NCBI GenBank assembly: GCA_037447655.1
Contig: JBBHKE010002185.1
Span: 62,001 to 126,000, forward strand
Reading direction: 5' to 3'
From: Zygnema cylindricum
Taxonomy: Eukaryota; Streptophyta; Zygnematophyceae; Zygnematales; Zygnemataceae
Length of the DNA: 64,000 bases
This document shows positions 44,736-56,406 of this stretch, one piece after another. The notes beneath the pieces are model-generated. The model ran no database searches. It saw only the letters and a program-made list of their open reading frames with translations, and was not told the DNA's origin. A program made the translations under genes and the position numbers. Each line of letters begins with the position of its first letter. Position 1 is the stretch's first letter.

Positions 44736-45723
44736 GGTTATATGAAGGACTCCAATACACACTATTTTTGGTTGTGGGCCCTTCTCTTTTGTTTCCCAAC
44801 CATGCTCAAAAATATTGGATCAACTCCGCCCCAGTGAAGGCAAGACTCCCGTGAGTCGCCTATAAAAAAAATATAGCAATTTGCTCCTTTGAGCTGTAAG
44901 TTTTTGATGGTCAAAGATGACCTTTTATATAGATTCTCTATGAGAGAGAGGCGACAACATAAGAATTGTCTAAGTCCTAAACCCCTCTTTAAACTCCCTT
45001 CTCTTGAAATAAATCACCAATCTAATAACTAAGCAGTATAGAAAGGTACTGGTGCCAGAGTACTTTCTATAGGGCCACTGTACGGCATGGCCAAGAAATT
45101 GAAGCTTGTCTCAACAGGACTTGTTCTAATGCTCTCTTCAGATGCCGTGAATGAATGAAACATCGCCACGCGTCATCTTGTGTGGCTGTGACCGAAAACC
45201 GCCAAAGCGGTCATCTCGTGATGTCTGCTCGTATTTTGGTCGTCCTTTCCAAAACAACTTTTAATACTAGCCGTTGAAATAAATGTTTCAAACATTTGTT
45301 TTGTTTGGTACCTTGATTCGCACTATGTATACAATCGGATCTATGCACGAAAGTCCGTTTGCTTGGTTAATCAAATTCTCTATGAGTACCTCTTTAAATA
45401 GCTATCACACCCTATATCTTTAACATAGTTTCTAGACTATAGGACAAAGATAACGGCTACCGGCTACTCGGAGGTACAGTAGGTACCAAGATCAAATACT
45501 AGGTCCGTCCAACCTTTTTGGTAACTCTAATCTGGATTGCTCCCTGTCTCCTTTAGACAGCTTATGCAACCATGGCTCTAACTCCCCTTCTAGTCTTGAG
45601 TGACTTTGACAAGTATGGGGACTTGAAAGAGAAGTTAGAGGCACGCTGTCTTTGCTACTTTCCTAATTTTCTTTTTCACAACTTAGACATAAAAAATACC
45701 AACCATAAACCATTAATTTCACA
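44736..45723 (-). mobile_element. Copia M3 3' LTR (left end degenerate)
   Basis: Recognisable from about 44780 by the AAGACTCCCGTGAGTC block, GGTCAAAGATGACC and GTAC-type blocks, and ends ATTTCACA before CTCCCCTTATTTTC. CCACGCGTCATC replaces the usual CCACGTGTCATC. The antisense tRNA-like unit is at about 45430-45519, with ATCAAATAC and TTTTT at 45515-45519. Confidence 0.78.
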
Positions 45724-47340
45724 CTCCCCTTATTTTCTAGTCACTTTTTAAGTTAAGACCACACTTGTCGCTGCAAAAAATAATTTAAGAGAGGGTATAG
45801 GTTTGGTCATCATATCTGCTACCATTTCACTATCTGGTCTGTACTCTAAACTAATTATTTTGTTATTGACTTTCTCCTTAACAAAAACTTGTCTAATATC
45901 CATGTGTTTCGCTATCAAGTGGTGTTTGGGACTGGCAGCAATAGCGATGGTTGCGTGATACACCACATTTGAAATGACCAAGATCACTAAGCAAAGACTT
46001 GACCCACATTAATTCTTTACAACATAACAAGAGGCCATATACTCAACCTCCGTGGTGGATTGAGCAATAATATTTTGCTATTTACTGCTCCAGGAACATG
46101 GCACATCTCCCATATACAACACATATTTAGAGGTACACCTCCTCATAGGAGCATCCCCATGATTGGCATCACTCCAAGTGGTGATGTCATTGTTATCCCC
46201 ACCCAAATGTAATCATAGATCTCTAGTCCCTATTAGATATCCAAGGACTCTCTTTGCTGCCTTTCAATCTCTTTTTGTGGGAGCATTCAAACTCCTGCTT
46301 AACACTCATAGAGCTGAAGCTAAATCAGGCCGGGTACAATTCATAAAGTAGATTAAGCTGCCTACTACTTGTTTGTACGGAATAGTCTTCATGAACTTCT
46401 GCTCTTCAAGACAAAATTCATCATCCAAAGTTGTAACTCCTTTTTCCAAACTCCCCTTACTTCCCTTCTTTAGTTCTATTAGAGTTGAATAGCTATTAGC
46501 CATGTTCATCTGAAACTTTTCGAGCATAATCCCAATGGCCTCCTTCTGAGTTAAACAAATTATTCTCCTTTCTTTATCTCTCTCTACTTAAATTCCCAAA
46601 ATTTATTTTGCCTCCCCTATATCCTTCATTTCAAATTTGCCTTCTAGATCCTTTTTCACTATATTGATTTTATCCATAGATTTACTTTATACAAGTAAAT
46701 AATGAACATAAATGGAGATAAAAATGATACCTTCTTTATCTTCAAACAGGTAAATTGAGTGATCTGGGCTGATCTCAATGTATCCCCGACCTGTAAGAAG
46801 CTCATCAAGCTTCTTGTTCTACTATCGGGGTGCCTGTTTCAGTCCATACAGAGATTTGATCAATCGGCATACCTTGCTCTCTTCCCCTTGCTCCACAAAC
46901 CGTTCATGATGTCGCATGAATATCTCATTTTCCAGCTCTTCATGCATGAAGGCAGTCTTGATGTCCATTTGGTGCACTTCCATGTCTTTCGCTGCCGCCA
47001 GACTAAAAAAAATACGGACAGAGTGAACTTGACGACCATGGCAGACGGCTCCTCGTAGTCAATTCCCTCTTTCTCAGTGAATCTTATGGCCACTAATTGG
47101 GCCTTGTAACGCTCAATGGTGTTATCTGAGTTAGGTTTCAGTTTGAAGACCCACTTACACCCAATTGGCTTTTGGTCAGGTGGAAAATCCACTAGCTCTC
47201 AAGAATCGGCCGCCATAATTGAGGCCATCTCCTCATTAATGGCTATCTTCCATCAATTCCTTTTAGGACAGTTCATCGCCTCACCATAAGTTTGGGGTTT
47301 CATCTGGATGAGACAGTTTGGTTACCTTGCTGTTAACTTA
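45724..47340 (-). pseudogene. Copia M3: RNase H and RT (broken)
   Basis: RNase H end: 45987-45748 with TIAIAASPKHHLIAKHMDIR and MVADMMTKPIPS. A middle part at 46527-46306 has LEKFQMNMANSYSTLIEL and QKFMKTIPYKQVVGSLIYFM. The YVDD box reads YVHY (near 46700). RT start: 47192-46860 with PIGCKWVFKLK and GIDYEEPSAMVV, frameshifted before the catalytic Asp block. It resembles element Q more than element A, so it belongs to a different subfamily. Confidence 0.83.
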
Positions 47341-48556
47341 TTCCTATTGCAATATTTTGCTGCTTCTCATTCCTCTTTCAAAACTTGCAGCTGGAATTGA
47401 TGGTTGTTGTGGATTCTTTCGAACACTTTCGGCTTCTCCCCTATCATTTGGTTCCGGGTCTATTTCCATCATGTCTTTCGTCTTTGACTGAGTTATGACT
47501 TGAGGTTCCACAACTGTTTCATGCTTGGTTTGATTTGATCCTGCAAAGTTTTCATCTTCTTGAAAACTTGGATAGTTAGGAAGCTCAAAGTCATCAGAGT
47601 TTTCTAACTCAAATCTCATTCTGACTGACTTTTTATGCTTAAAAGGATCTACAGATTTTCTTTTATCCATAACTACCAGGTGCTTAACTAATATTATATC
47701 TTTCTTTCTAAGATCATAAACTCTGTAACATTTTACATCCTCATCATATCCTAGTAGGTATCCAGGTTTTCCTTTAGGATCTAGCTTCCAATTTGACCGA
47801 TCTCTACTTAGACTAAACACTTGACTACCGAAAAACCTTTAAGTGTGACATATTTGGTTTTTGGCCAATCCATCTCTTTTAGGGTGTTTGTCCTTTCACT
47901 GATGAAGTAATACTCTATTCTTGAGGTGGTTTGCATATTTCATCGCCTCAGCCCATAACCTCTTTCCTATCTTTTTATCTGACAAGATGCTTTTGGCACT
48001 ATCACTTACTGTCCTATTTAACCTCTCGACTTCACCATTTTGTTCAAGATTTTCATAAACTGTCTTTTAATCTTGTACTCCCTCCTCTCTAAAAAAATCC
48101 TCAAACTGGTTGGAGGTGTATTTTCCACCATTATCACTCCTCACTTTCTTGATTCGAGTTCCATGGAGTCTTTCACTCAATGCTTTGTATTTTTTAAAAT
48201 GTTTTGGGGCCTCAGATTTAGCTTTCAAAAAATATACACTCGAATTCCAAGACCAATCATCAGTGATGGTCATCATATACCTTTTACCTCCACATGAAGG
48301 AACTTTTGTAGGTCCCCAGATGTCTATATGTAACAAATCTAAGACTTTTTCTCCTTTATAAGTGGTTATTTTTAGGAAGGGTAACCAGTGGGACTTACCT
48401 TGAGCACACCCTCTACAGTCACTTAGGCTCTCACTTCCCCCAAACTGAATTCCTTCCACTACTCCCATCTTTTTCATTTCTTTTAACTTGTCTAAATGCA
48501 CATGTCCAAGTCTCTTATAATAAAGCCTTATATCATGAATACCAAAATAATAAAGT
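47341..48556 (-). pseudogene. Copia M3: integrase (broken; gag and protease lost)
   Basis: GAG-pre-integrase and core are in one open frame, 48570-48067: YKRLGHVHLDKLKEMKKMG, CRGCAQGKSH, LLHIDIWGP, KVRSDNGGKYTSNQFEDF. The C-terminal part at 47820-47344 has YLLGYDEDVKCYRVYDLRKK, a NSDDFELPNYP block shared with element Q, and an acidic linker. At 48556 the internal sequence joins an LTR start directly, so gag and protease are deleted. Confidence 0.85.
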
Positions 48557-50498
48557 TGCAACTCTGACACTCTATTGGTTCCAGAGTATGCAACTCACTA
48601 AAAGCCTTTGGAAAGCCTCTGCCCCTTTGCCTTTGACCAAGCTTGGCTGTCGCTCTGACAGACTCGAGAAAAATTTGACCTCACCCCTCTGAAGTGATGA
48701 CTCCCCTTAGAGTGCTGCAAAAAGAATCTCCAAATTTGCTCCCTTGAGCAGTAAATTATGGATGGTCAAAGATGACCTTTTGTACAGAAGCTCTCTCAGA
48801 GAAAGGCGGCTACCTCAGATTTGCCTAAGTTTTAAACCCCTCCCTAAATCCTGTACTACTAGAGTACAGACTAATCAAATTATTGTATAGTACAGAAAGT
48901 TACTAGTGTCAAAGTACTTTCTGTACGGCCATTGTACGGCTTGTGTTGAAATGTCTCTCTTTCTTATTTGTATTTTCTAGGTCATTGAAATGGAACAAAA
49001 TAAAATGGTCTTACCTAGGCTCTAACCTCTCTCTCCCTGGTTTTCATACTTGTTGTAGTCATCGAAAACCGGAGTGAGAGAGAGAGATAGATTGATAGCT
49101 GCCTAAGCAGCCAGAGAGGGCAGAGGTCAATATGAGTAGACTGTACCAAAAAGATACGGACCAGCTAAGAACTGATCCTGGTCCCTATGGTTCGCCAGAA
49201 TAACCGGAGCCTTGTCTTATAGTTTAGGACCATAGCTGGGATATATAGGGTTTAATAGATATTTAAAAATATACATGCAGATCAAACTGATTAACTAGAT
49301 CTACAAAAAATCTTACATAGAAAGAGTGCGACTTTCGTATACACTCCGGATCGTACTAAACAAATTGATCGGACATTTATTTGAACGGCGGACGTTAGTA
49401 CATCAGTTGTCTTGGACCGCTGTCATTGAAGCCGACATAAAGGAATGGTTATTTTGGCGGTTTATAGACGATACATCATCGGATGACACGTGGCGCGGCA
49501 TCAATGGAAAGCCAAATCACCGGGAAGCATCAGGACAAGTTTGAGTGTGACAAAAGTCCTCACTATGGCTATGCCATACCTTAACCCTACAGAAGGTACC
49601 ACGAGACTTGTACCCTCTTTTACGGTATAGTCTTGTGATTGGTGCTTTATAGCAGTAGATAGGGATTTTAGCGAGGAGTTTTGGGACTTAGCAAATTGTA
49701 GGTAGCCGCCTCTCTCCCATAGTGGTTTTATACAAATAGGTATTTTTGCCGCTTCATAGCTAATCGCATGTTTGGGCGTTTTCATAGATTTCTTCTCCTG
49801 TGGACTCACAGGGTCCGAACTACACAAGGGTCTAATCATTAATATACTTTGCCTGCCAGGGTGGCAATTGTTTCTCAACAAAAAAGGCCATTGAAAATTC
49901 ACTAGAGACTTCAAAAACAAAGGGAAATTATGTGATCCAATGGGGAACACATAATTACATCATGGCCAGAACGTGGACGCCTGTCATATCCGAACTCGTT
50001 TTCATATTCTCCGGAGATGACGCAACCCAATGTGATCTTGCCGCGTGTCATCGGGTGTGTCTACACCATAAACAGCCAAAGCATCCATTCTGCGATGTCG
50101 GGGCTCACCATGGCTATCCGATTAGATCAACTTTTAATACAAGTTGTTGAAATAAATGTTCGCAACATTTATTTGGTGTGGTACTTTAATGTTCAACGGG
50201 TTCTATGTCCTATCGTTTGTTCCATCAATTAAATGAAATGTCTTACGTGTAAATGTTTAAATAGCTATCATACCCTATGTATCCTAGCACAGGTCCTAGT
50301 TTATAGGGCAAAGCTATTTGTTACCGGCTACTCTGACGGATAGTAGGTACCAAAATCAAATCTTGGTTCCAACAACCTTTTTGGTAAGGATGACTTGATC
50401 TGCTATGTCTCTTAAGAGAAGCATAAAAAGAGATGGCTCTAACTCCCTCTCTAGTCTTCAGTGATTGCGTCAAATATGGTGATATGAGAGAGAAGTTG
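48557..50498 (-). mobile_element. Minus copia LTR split by a nested solo LTR
   Basis: Left part 48557-48943 starts TGCAACTCTGACAC and carries GGTCAAAGATGACC and the GTACGGCCATTGTACGG block. Right part 49960-50498 continues with CATGGCCAGAACGTGG and GCGTGTCATCGGG, and has the antisense tRNA-like unit at about 50290-50382 (AATCAAATCT; TTTTT at 50378-50382). It could be the 5' LTR of M3 after deletion of M3 gag. The end is cut at the junction with the gypsy fragment. Confidence 0.75.
48944..49959 (+). mobile_element. Plus-oriented solo copia LTR nested in a minus LTR
   Basis: Starts TGTTGAAATG and ends ATAATTACA. It contains GATGACACGTGGCG (49481-49494) and GTAC-rich promoter blocks. The antisense tRNA-like segment (about 49155-49235) is degraded. 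Flanks GCTTG and TCATG may be a decayed target duplication. No internal region is present. Confidence 0.75.
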
Positions 50499-51662
50499 TC
50501 ATGCATGAGAGGCAAGCAAGCAAACAAGTATCACAACCAGCAAATTCATGCTCACAAACATATATACCAATGAAAATACACATGTAAAGACAAAAATATA
50601 TACACCATGAGAAGGAATAATGGTGAATATGACCCAAAGAGAGAAGGGGAAGAATACTCCCCTAGAGTATTCAATAATACTCCTAATAAAAGTGAAGTGG
50701 ACCCAATAATTCTCCCCTTAACCCCTTAGCATGAAGAGGAGCTGGTTAACACAGCTAAGGGCCTGGAACAGATATGCAGGCTGTGGTCAGCCCGGTTGAA
50801 AGATAATGGAGGAATAAGGCACTCCATGTGGAACCCTTGATCAACACCTGTACATGTATAAACCCTCTGCAACCTCAACATCACGATAGTATCGTTTTTT
50901 ACCTTATGGAGAATGTGTGGAGAGACCTTAGTGTCGAAGGTATCCAAGAGATGACGCGAGTTGGTGAGAAAGGCGGGCTCACTCAAACTATCTCACAATG
51001 GTGGGGTGTCTGGAAGGATAGTTTTTGGGAAAAGAGAGTCGCAATTGTCTTCCCTAAGGTCAATACTAGAAAATGAAGGGAGAGGGGAAGCAGAATGTGC
51101 CATAGTGGGGCGACAGCTTGCGAGCACAGACAAGGGGGAGAAATATTTTGCTTCCCGGAAAAAGTAGAGGGATGGTAGGAGAAGGTCTGATCATGCATAT
51201 CGACTCCCCCACCGATTCCAAAGATAACATCCTATCCCAATGAGCATTCGTAGTCGTTGCATTTGGTGACCAATGCTCGGACATAAACTTCCACGGACTA
51301 ACCCTCAGTTCCGTTTTGGAATCGAAAGGTGAGCAAGTCCTTCGTGATTCAAAGCACCGGCTCCGTGGTACCGGCTGAAGTGAGAAGCCGAGTAGCGGTG
51401 GCTTGAAGCTTGTCTGCGCTCATATCAAGCTTGAGCACACATCTAGATCCGAAGATCACGGGTTTGACTCCAGTGTCCATGAGAGGGAGAGAAGGAGCAA
51501 CATCGTTAACGAAGAAGGACTTTTGAGAGATGTTCAGGAAACTGATGTGAGGATCAAGGTCACGGCGCTCATCTGCGATAACCGGCTGAATAAATGAAAG
51601 ACTACGATTCAGCTGCAACGCCTTTAAAGCGACAGCTGCAGCGAACTCATCAACAAGGGGAG
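50499..51662 (-). pseudogene. Ty3/gypsy-like fragment: protease and PHD-like finger
   Basis: On the minus strand, 51618-51349 contains LMDTGVKPVIFGSRCVLKL: an aspartic-protease DTG motif followed by the pattern seen in retropepsin domains of plant gypsy-like polyproteins. Farther on, 50986-50726 contains GVDQGFHMECLIPPLSF with nearby remnants of Cys positions, which resembles a PHD finger (consensus with WH-x-x-C-L-x-P-P-L). RT is absent. The matching Gag lies at 56407-57569, beyond inserted element N2. Family recall, not a search, supports this, so the PHD call is tentative. Confidence 0.6.
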
Positions 51663-53026
51663 TGAAATTCTATGGGCTCCATTGCCACACAAAATTCGCA
51701 GATCCAAAAAAGCTAATCTTGATAGTGCCGACTCCAAGTTTATATAAACCGAAATGATTGACCCCTTGACAATCAAAACCCCATTACAGTTTCACCCCTG
51801 TGAAATAAGACTTTCTGTGTGCTCAGTTCCGCCACAGAATGCAAAGTTAGAATATGAGTTTTGGATAATATCCCCCACTTTGACTTTCCCTTAGAAATTT
51901 TGCCACCCTGGTAGGCAAACACTTTGACTATTTACACTCTTGTGTAGCCTAGACTCCCTTAAGTCCGCAACAAAAAGAATCACTGAAAATGGTCAAGTAA
52001 ATTGATAGTTATGGCTGGCAAAAGTTTGCCTTTTATACAACAAGCTCTCTGGGAGAGGCGACTACCTACCAAAAATATTCTAAGTCCTAAAACCTACTCA
52101 CAACCCCTCTAGACCAATCAAATAAACGTATATTATTTAATGTACATACAAAGTACGGTAGCCGCCGTACTTTATGAAATGAAGTATGCGGTACCACTCT
52201 CGGTCTGCCATGGGGCAGACTAGTCAACGCCATTCTGTCCCTTTCTTCTCCGACATCTTATAGAGTGGTGCCACGTGTCATTTGTTGACTGTTGAATTTA
52301 TTAGATTGCCGTTCCGTGTTGACCGTTGAAATTCTACATCAACACGGAACCTACTAAGGTACGCACAAATCATACGAGTGTACCGTACATGAAAGTACAA
52401 GTGCCGAAGTACTTTTTGTATGGTCCATGTACGACATCGACATGATGTGACATTTGTCACATACAGACCTGTCGTCTTGCTTTTCGGAGATCCCGTAATC
52501 CTCTAGGATGTTGCCACTTATCATTCGGAGTGGCGACGCTCGAAAACGCCACGTCGCCCACTCCGGAATCCCGGCTCGCACCACCACCGTCGATTCAAAT
52601 CCAAATTGCATTTGCGCCATCGAAACAAATGTCCGTACCATTTGTTTCGCAACTGCTTCTATGTTCTAGATGTCGTTAACCTAGTTAAATGAAAATCTCT
52701 ACGTATGACTGTATATGTATATTTATTAAACCCCATGATACATAACACAAATCATAGACTTAACGGATAGAGCTAACATCTACGGTTTGTTTGACGGACG
52801 GTAGGTACCTGGTTCAAATCCTATATCCGTCAAATGTTATTTTAGTAAAAACTTCCTTTGTCTACTCTTGTCTCTATAGAGAGCTTAGGCAGCCATAACT
52901 CTAGCTCCCTATCCAACCTTCAGTGACTACAACAAGTGTGGGGGCATGGAGAAGGGAGTCAGAGGCAGACTGCCTCTTCTCATTTTCTTTCCTAAATCAT
53001 ACCTAGAAAATACTCAAATATCAACA
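51663..53026 (-). mobile_element. N2 3' LTR with duplicated promoter module
   Basis: Longer than the other LTRs (1,364 bp) because the GTAC/G-box promoter module occurs twice: 52140-52280 with CCACGTGTCATT, and 52375-52570. Between them is a perfect 12-bp inverted repeat, GTTCCGTGTTGA (52311-52322) and TCAACACGGAAC (52339-52350). The antisense tRNA-like unit has a perfect B box GGTTCAAATCC (52811-52821), stem TTGACGGA (52791-52798)/TCCGTCAA (52826-52833) and TTTT at 52840-52843. Confidence 0.88.
52758..52843 (+). promoter_or_regulatory. Antisense tRNA-like pol III-type unit (N2 3' LTR)
   Basis: A-box-like AACGGATAGAGCTAAC, B box GGTTCAAATCC (52811-52821), an 8-bp acceptor-like stem around it and a TTTT terminator. 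The same unit recurs in the 5' LTR, with its B box at 56191-56201 and TTTT at 56220-56223. Confidence 0.62.
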
Positions 53027-55030
53027 CTCCCCTTATTTTCTAGTCTATCTTCCCTTCGACTCTTACACATAAATAAAGAAACACTCCCTCCCCCTTTTTC
53101 TTTTTCTTTTTCCTTTTCTTTTCATAAAACTTTAAGAAAATACCCTCATATTTTAAAAGGTCTTTCAGACAAGCTAAATTAAACATTCCATCTTGATGAT
53201 CACACATTTTATTTAGCATCCCACTTTTTATAAAACCGAGCAACGATTTTATCCACCTCATCCCTTTTCCATCCACACAAAGTTGGATTTCCCTCTTATA
53301 GTTCAAACAGCCAGCCCCATCTCCAATATGTAACACACATCCGGATGTTAACCCTTTTACAGGCACACCTTCATAAATGGCATCACTCTCATTAGTGATG
53401 TCAAATCCATTGCCTTCCCAAATTTTCCCAAAACCAAGTGTCCTCACTTAGTTGCTCATAAGATCTACGTCTTCCGTACTCATGTTTTTATCCATGATAC
53501 TCACCCCATTTTCTAAACATTCCTTACTTTCTCCCATGGAATCCTTTCCACTATCACTTTCTAATTTGATTCCCAATAAATATTTCTCCTCCCCTAAACC
53601 TTTCATTAAATATTCTTCTCCCCTATCCTTAAAAACCCCCTCTAGTTTTACTTCTCCCCTTTCATCGGAATCCCTTGAAGTCTCCTTTTCCGAACAGTTT
53701 TCCGTTTCCAAACTATCTATAAATATATCATCATTATTTTGATTTTTCCCTTTTTCGATTATGGATCCTAGATCTGACTTTCTCATTTCTAAGTCATCAT
53801 TTCTACACTCCTTCACATCCTCATCAAGTCTAATTCCCACAACTACCTCCTCTCTTTTTACTTCCCTTATACCTCCAAAAGCACACTGTTGCCTTTGTGG
53901 AATTTTTGTATGTATTTCACACTTCTCCATACTACCAATGTGGAGAAGCTCCAAAATATCTTCATCCTCTTTCTCCTCTTCCCCCTCTTCCTCTTCATCC
54001 ACATTACAACTTCTAAGTTCCTCCAAACGAGGACATTCCTCCATATAATGACCCGATTCTCTACAAAAGAAGCAAACCACCTTTTTCAAAGCTCCCCTTT
54101 CTTTTCCTCTCCCTCTCTTTCCACCAAAGTTCCGATAAGGTTTACCTTTGTCTCTCTTCCTCTCATCACCATCACTCCTCTCATCACGCTTCCGCTTGTC
54201 ACCGCCATTCCTCTCATCTTGATTCCGCCAGTCACCACCAGCCGTTAGTGCATTCACCCTATCACTTCCCCTACGAAGCTCCAAAGTGCTTTCCCTCATT
54301 AGAGTCATCCCCATGGTAATGCTCCAAGTTCATGAGGAGCCATCCATTTCTTGCATACGGTTAATTATGTTTTCATACTCATCTGGAAGTTTCATGATTA
54401 GTGTGTTAATCTTTCTCTCCTCATATTCTACATACCCTGCACTAGCAAGCTCAACATATAATGCAGCAATATCATTGCAAAACTCTATCATGCTACCGCC
54501 TTTATAAACATAGGCCTCTATTTCTTTTTTTACTAACTGCTGCCTCTGCATACTCTCACTCTTATAAATTTGAATTAGTGTTTCCCAAATTTCCGAAGAA
54601 TTGGTTAGATTTAAAAGAGTGATAGCTATAGACTTAGACACGTATCTAAGTATGAGATGTTTTGCTATAGTGTTTTTGTATTCCCATATTTTTCTATCAT
54701 TTTCTTCAGTGTTTGGTTCAATTATAGTCCGTACAAGTGGAACTGTAGCCAAGAGCCTAGCCCCCCCCACCATCGGTGTTCCTTTTTCCTTCTCCCCTAT
54801 TCCCCGTTCCTTGGCAATGAAATTCCCTTCACCTTCCGTTGCATCTGAAATCCGGTTGGTTTTCTGGGAAGCCCCATATGAATCTCCATAGTGAGTTCCT
54901 CCAAAGCCCGTTGGTGGACACCTCACTTGTCCCGATACAATTCCCCACAAGTGTTTTTCAAAAAGCAATCCCTCCATCGTTTACTCCCAATAAGTGAAGT
55001 CTCTTCTCTCAAACATAGGCACCCTGGATG
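53027..55030 (-). pseudogene. N2 gag-zinc knuckle-RNase H-like fusion frame
   Basis: One minus-strand frame runs from the priming site to about 53040, interrupted by three in-frame stops: TAA near 54982, TGA at 54330 where relatives have Trp (SSW-W), and TAA at 53448. Order: MGPPSRVPMF; Gag core 54977-54330 (LHLWGIVSG-type start, SSEIWETLIQIYKSESM, MKLPDEYENIINRMQEM); LELRRGSDRVNALTAGGD; a Lys/Arg/Asp repeat; an intact zinc knuckle CFFCRESGHYMEEC; an acidic stretch; then RT-end (YLLGIKLESDSG) and RNase H-like pieces (NESDAIYEGVP, SGCVLHIGDGAGC). Protease, integrase and RT catalytic parts are absent. A Lys-run forms the C-terminus. Confidence 0.82.
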
Positions 55031-55044
55031 GTGGGCCCATAACT
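55031..55044 (-). other. Primer-binding site of N2
   Basis: AGTTATGGGCCCAC on the minus strand directly follows the LTR end. It is the initiator tRNA-Met anticodon-loop type, as in the autonomous elements. Confidence 0.85.
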
Positions 55045-56406
55045 TGAAATTCTATGGGCTCCATTGCCACACAGAATTCGCAGATCCAAAGAAGCTAATC
55101 TATATAGTGCCGACTCCAATTTTATATAAACCCAAATGATTGACCCCCTGACAATCAGAACCCTATTAAAGCTTCACCACTGTGAAATAAGACTTTCTGT
55201 GTGCTCAGTTCCGCCACTGAATGGAAAGTTAGAATATGAGTTTTTGATAATATCCCCCACTTTGACTTTCCTTTAGAAATTTTGCCACCCTCGCAGGCAA
55301 ACACTCTGACCGATTACTCCTTTGTGTAGCCTAGACTCCCTTGAGTCCGCAAAAAAAAGAATCACTGAAAATGGTCAAGTAAATTGATAGTTATGGCTGG
55401 CAAACGTTTGCCTTTTATACAACAAGCTCTCTAGGAGAGGCGACTACCTACAAAAAATATTCTAAGTCCTAAAACCTACTCACAACCCCTCTAGACCAAC
55501 GAAATAAACGTATATTTTTTGATGTACATACAAAGTACGGTAGCCACCGTACTTTATGAAAGGGAGTATGCGGTACCACTCTCGGTCTGCCACGCGGTAG
55601 ACTAGTCAACGCCATTCTGTCCCTTTCTTCTCCGGCATCTTATAGAGTGGTGCCACGTGTCATTTGTTGACTGTTGAATTTCTTTAGTTGCCGTTCCGTA
55701 TCAACCGTTGAAATTCTACATCAACACGGAACCTACTGAGGTACGCACAAATCATACGAGTGTACCGTACATGAAAGTACAAGTGCCAAAGTACTTTCTG
55801 TACGGTCCATGTACGACATCGACATGATGTGACATTTGTCACATACGGACCTGTCGTCTTGCTTTTCGGAGATCCCGTAATCCTCTAGGATGTTGCCACT
55901 TATCATTCGGAGTGGCGACGCTCGAAAACGCCACGTCGCCCACTCCGGAATCCCGGCTCGCACCATGACCGTCGATTCAAATCCAAATTGCATTTGCGCC
56001 GTCGAAAAAAATGTCCGTACCATTTGTTTCGCAACTGGTTCTATGTTCTAAATGTTGTTAATCTAGTTAAATAAAAATCTCTACGTATGACTGTATATAT
56101 ATTTATCAAACCCCATGATACATAACACTTATCATAGACTTAACGGATATAGCTAACATCTACGGTTTGTTTGACGGACGCTAGGTACCTGGTTCAAATC
56201 CTATATCCGTCAAATGATATTTTAGTAAAAACTTCCTTTGTCTACTCTTGTCTCTCTAGAGAGCTTAGGCAGCCATAGCTCTAGCAACCTATCCAGCCTT
56301 CAGTGACTACAACAAGTGTGGGGGCATGGAGAAGGGAGTCAGAGGCAGACTGCCTCTTCTCATTTTCTTTCCTAAATCAGACCTAGAAAATACACAAATA
56401 TCAATA
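55045..56406 (-). mobile_element. N2 5' LTR
   Basis: Starts TGAAATTCTATGGG and ends ATCAATA. It carries the same duplicated promoter module. The inverted repeat between the modules is imperfect here (GTTCCGTATCAA against TCAACACGGAAC), showing the substitutions accumulated since insertion. Confidence 0.88.

Larger units (their letters stand above)
51663..56406 (-). mobile_element. Complete non-autonomous copia element N2
   Basis: LTRs 51663-53026 and 55045-56406 flank a 2-kb internal region. A perfect target duplication GGGAG lies at 51658-51662 and 56407-56411. It splits a gypsy-like fragment whose Gag and protease are on opposite sides. The LTRs resemble each other more than those of element P or N1, suggesting the most recent of the complete insertions. 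The right terminus reads CAATA where CAACA is expected. Confidence 0.93.

Noticed and set aside
50828-51167. Plus-strand open frames in the gypsy fragment
   Set aside because: The minus strand carries the DTG protease and PHD-like motifs in the order expected from Gag at 56.8-57.3 kb, so plus frames are shadows.
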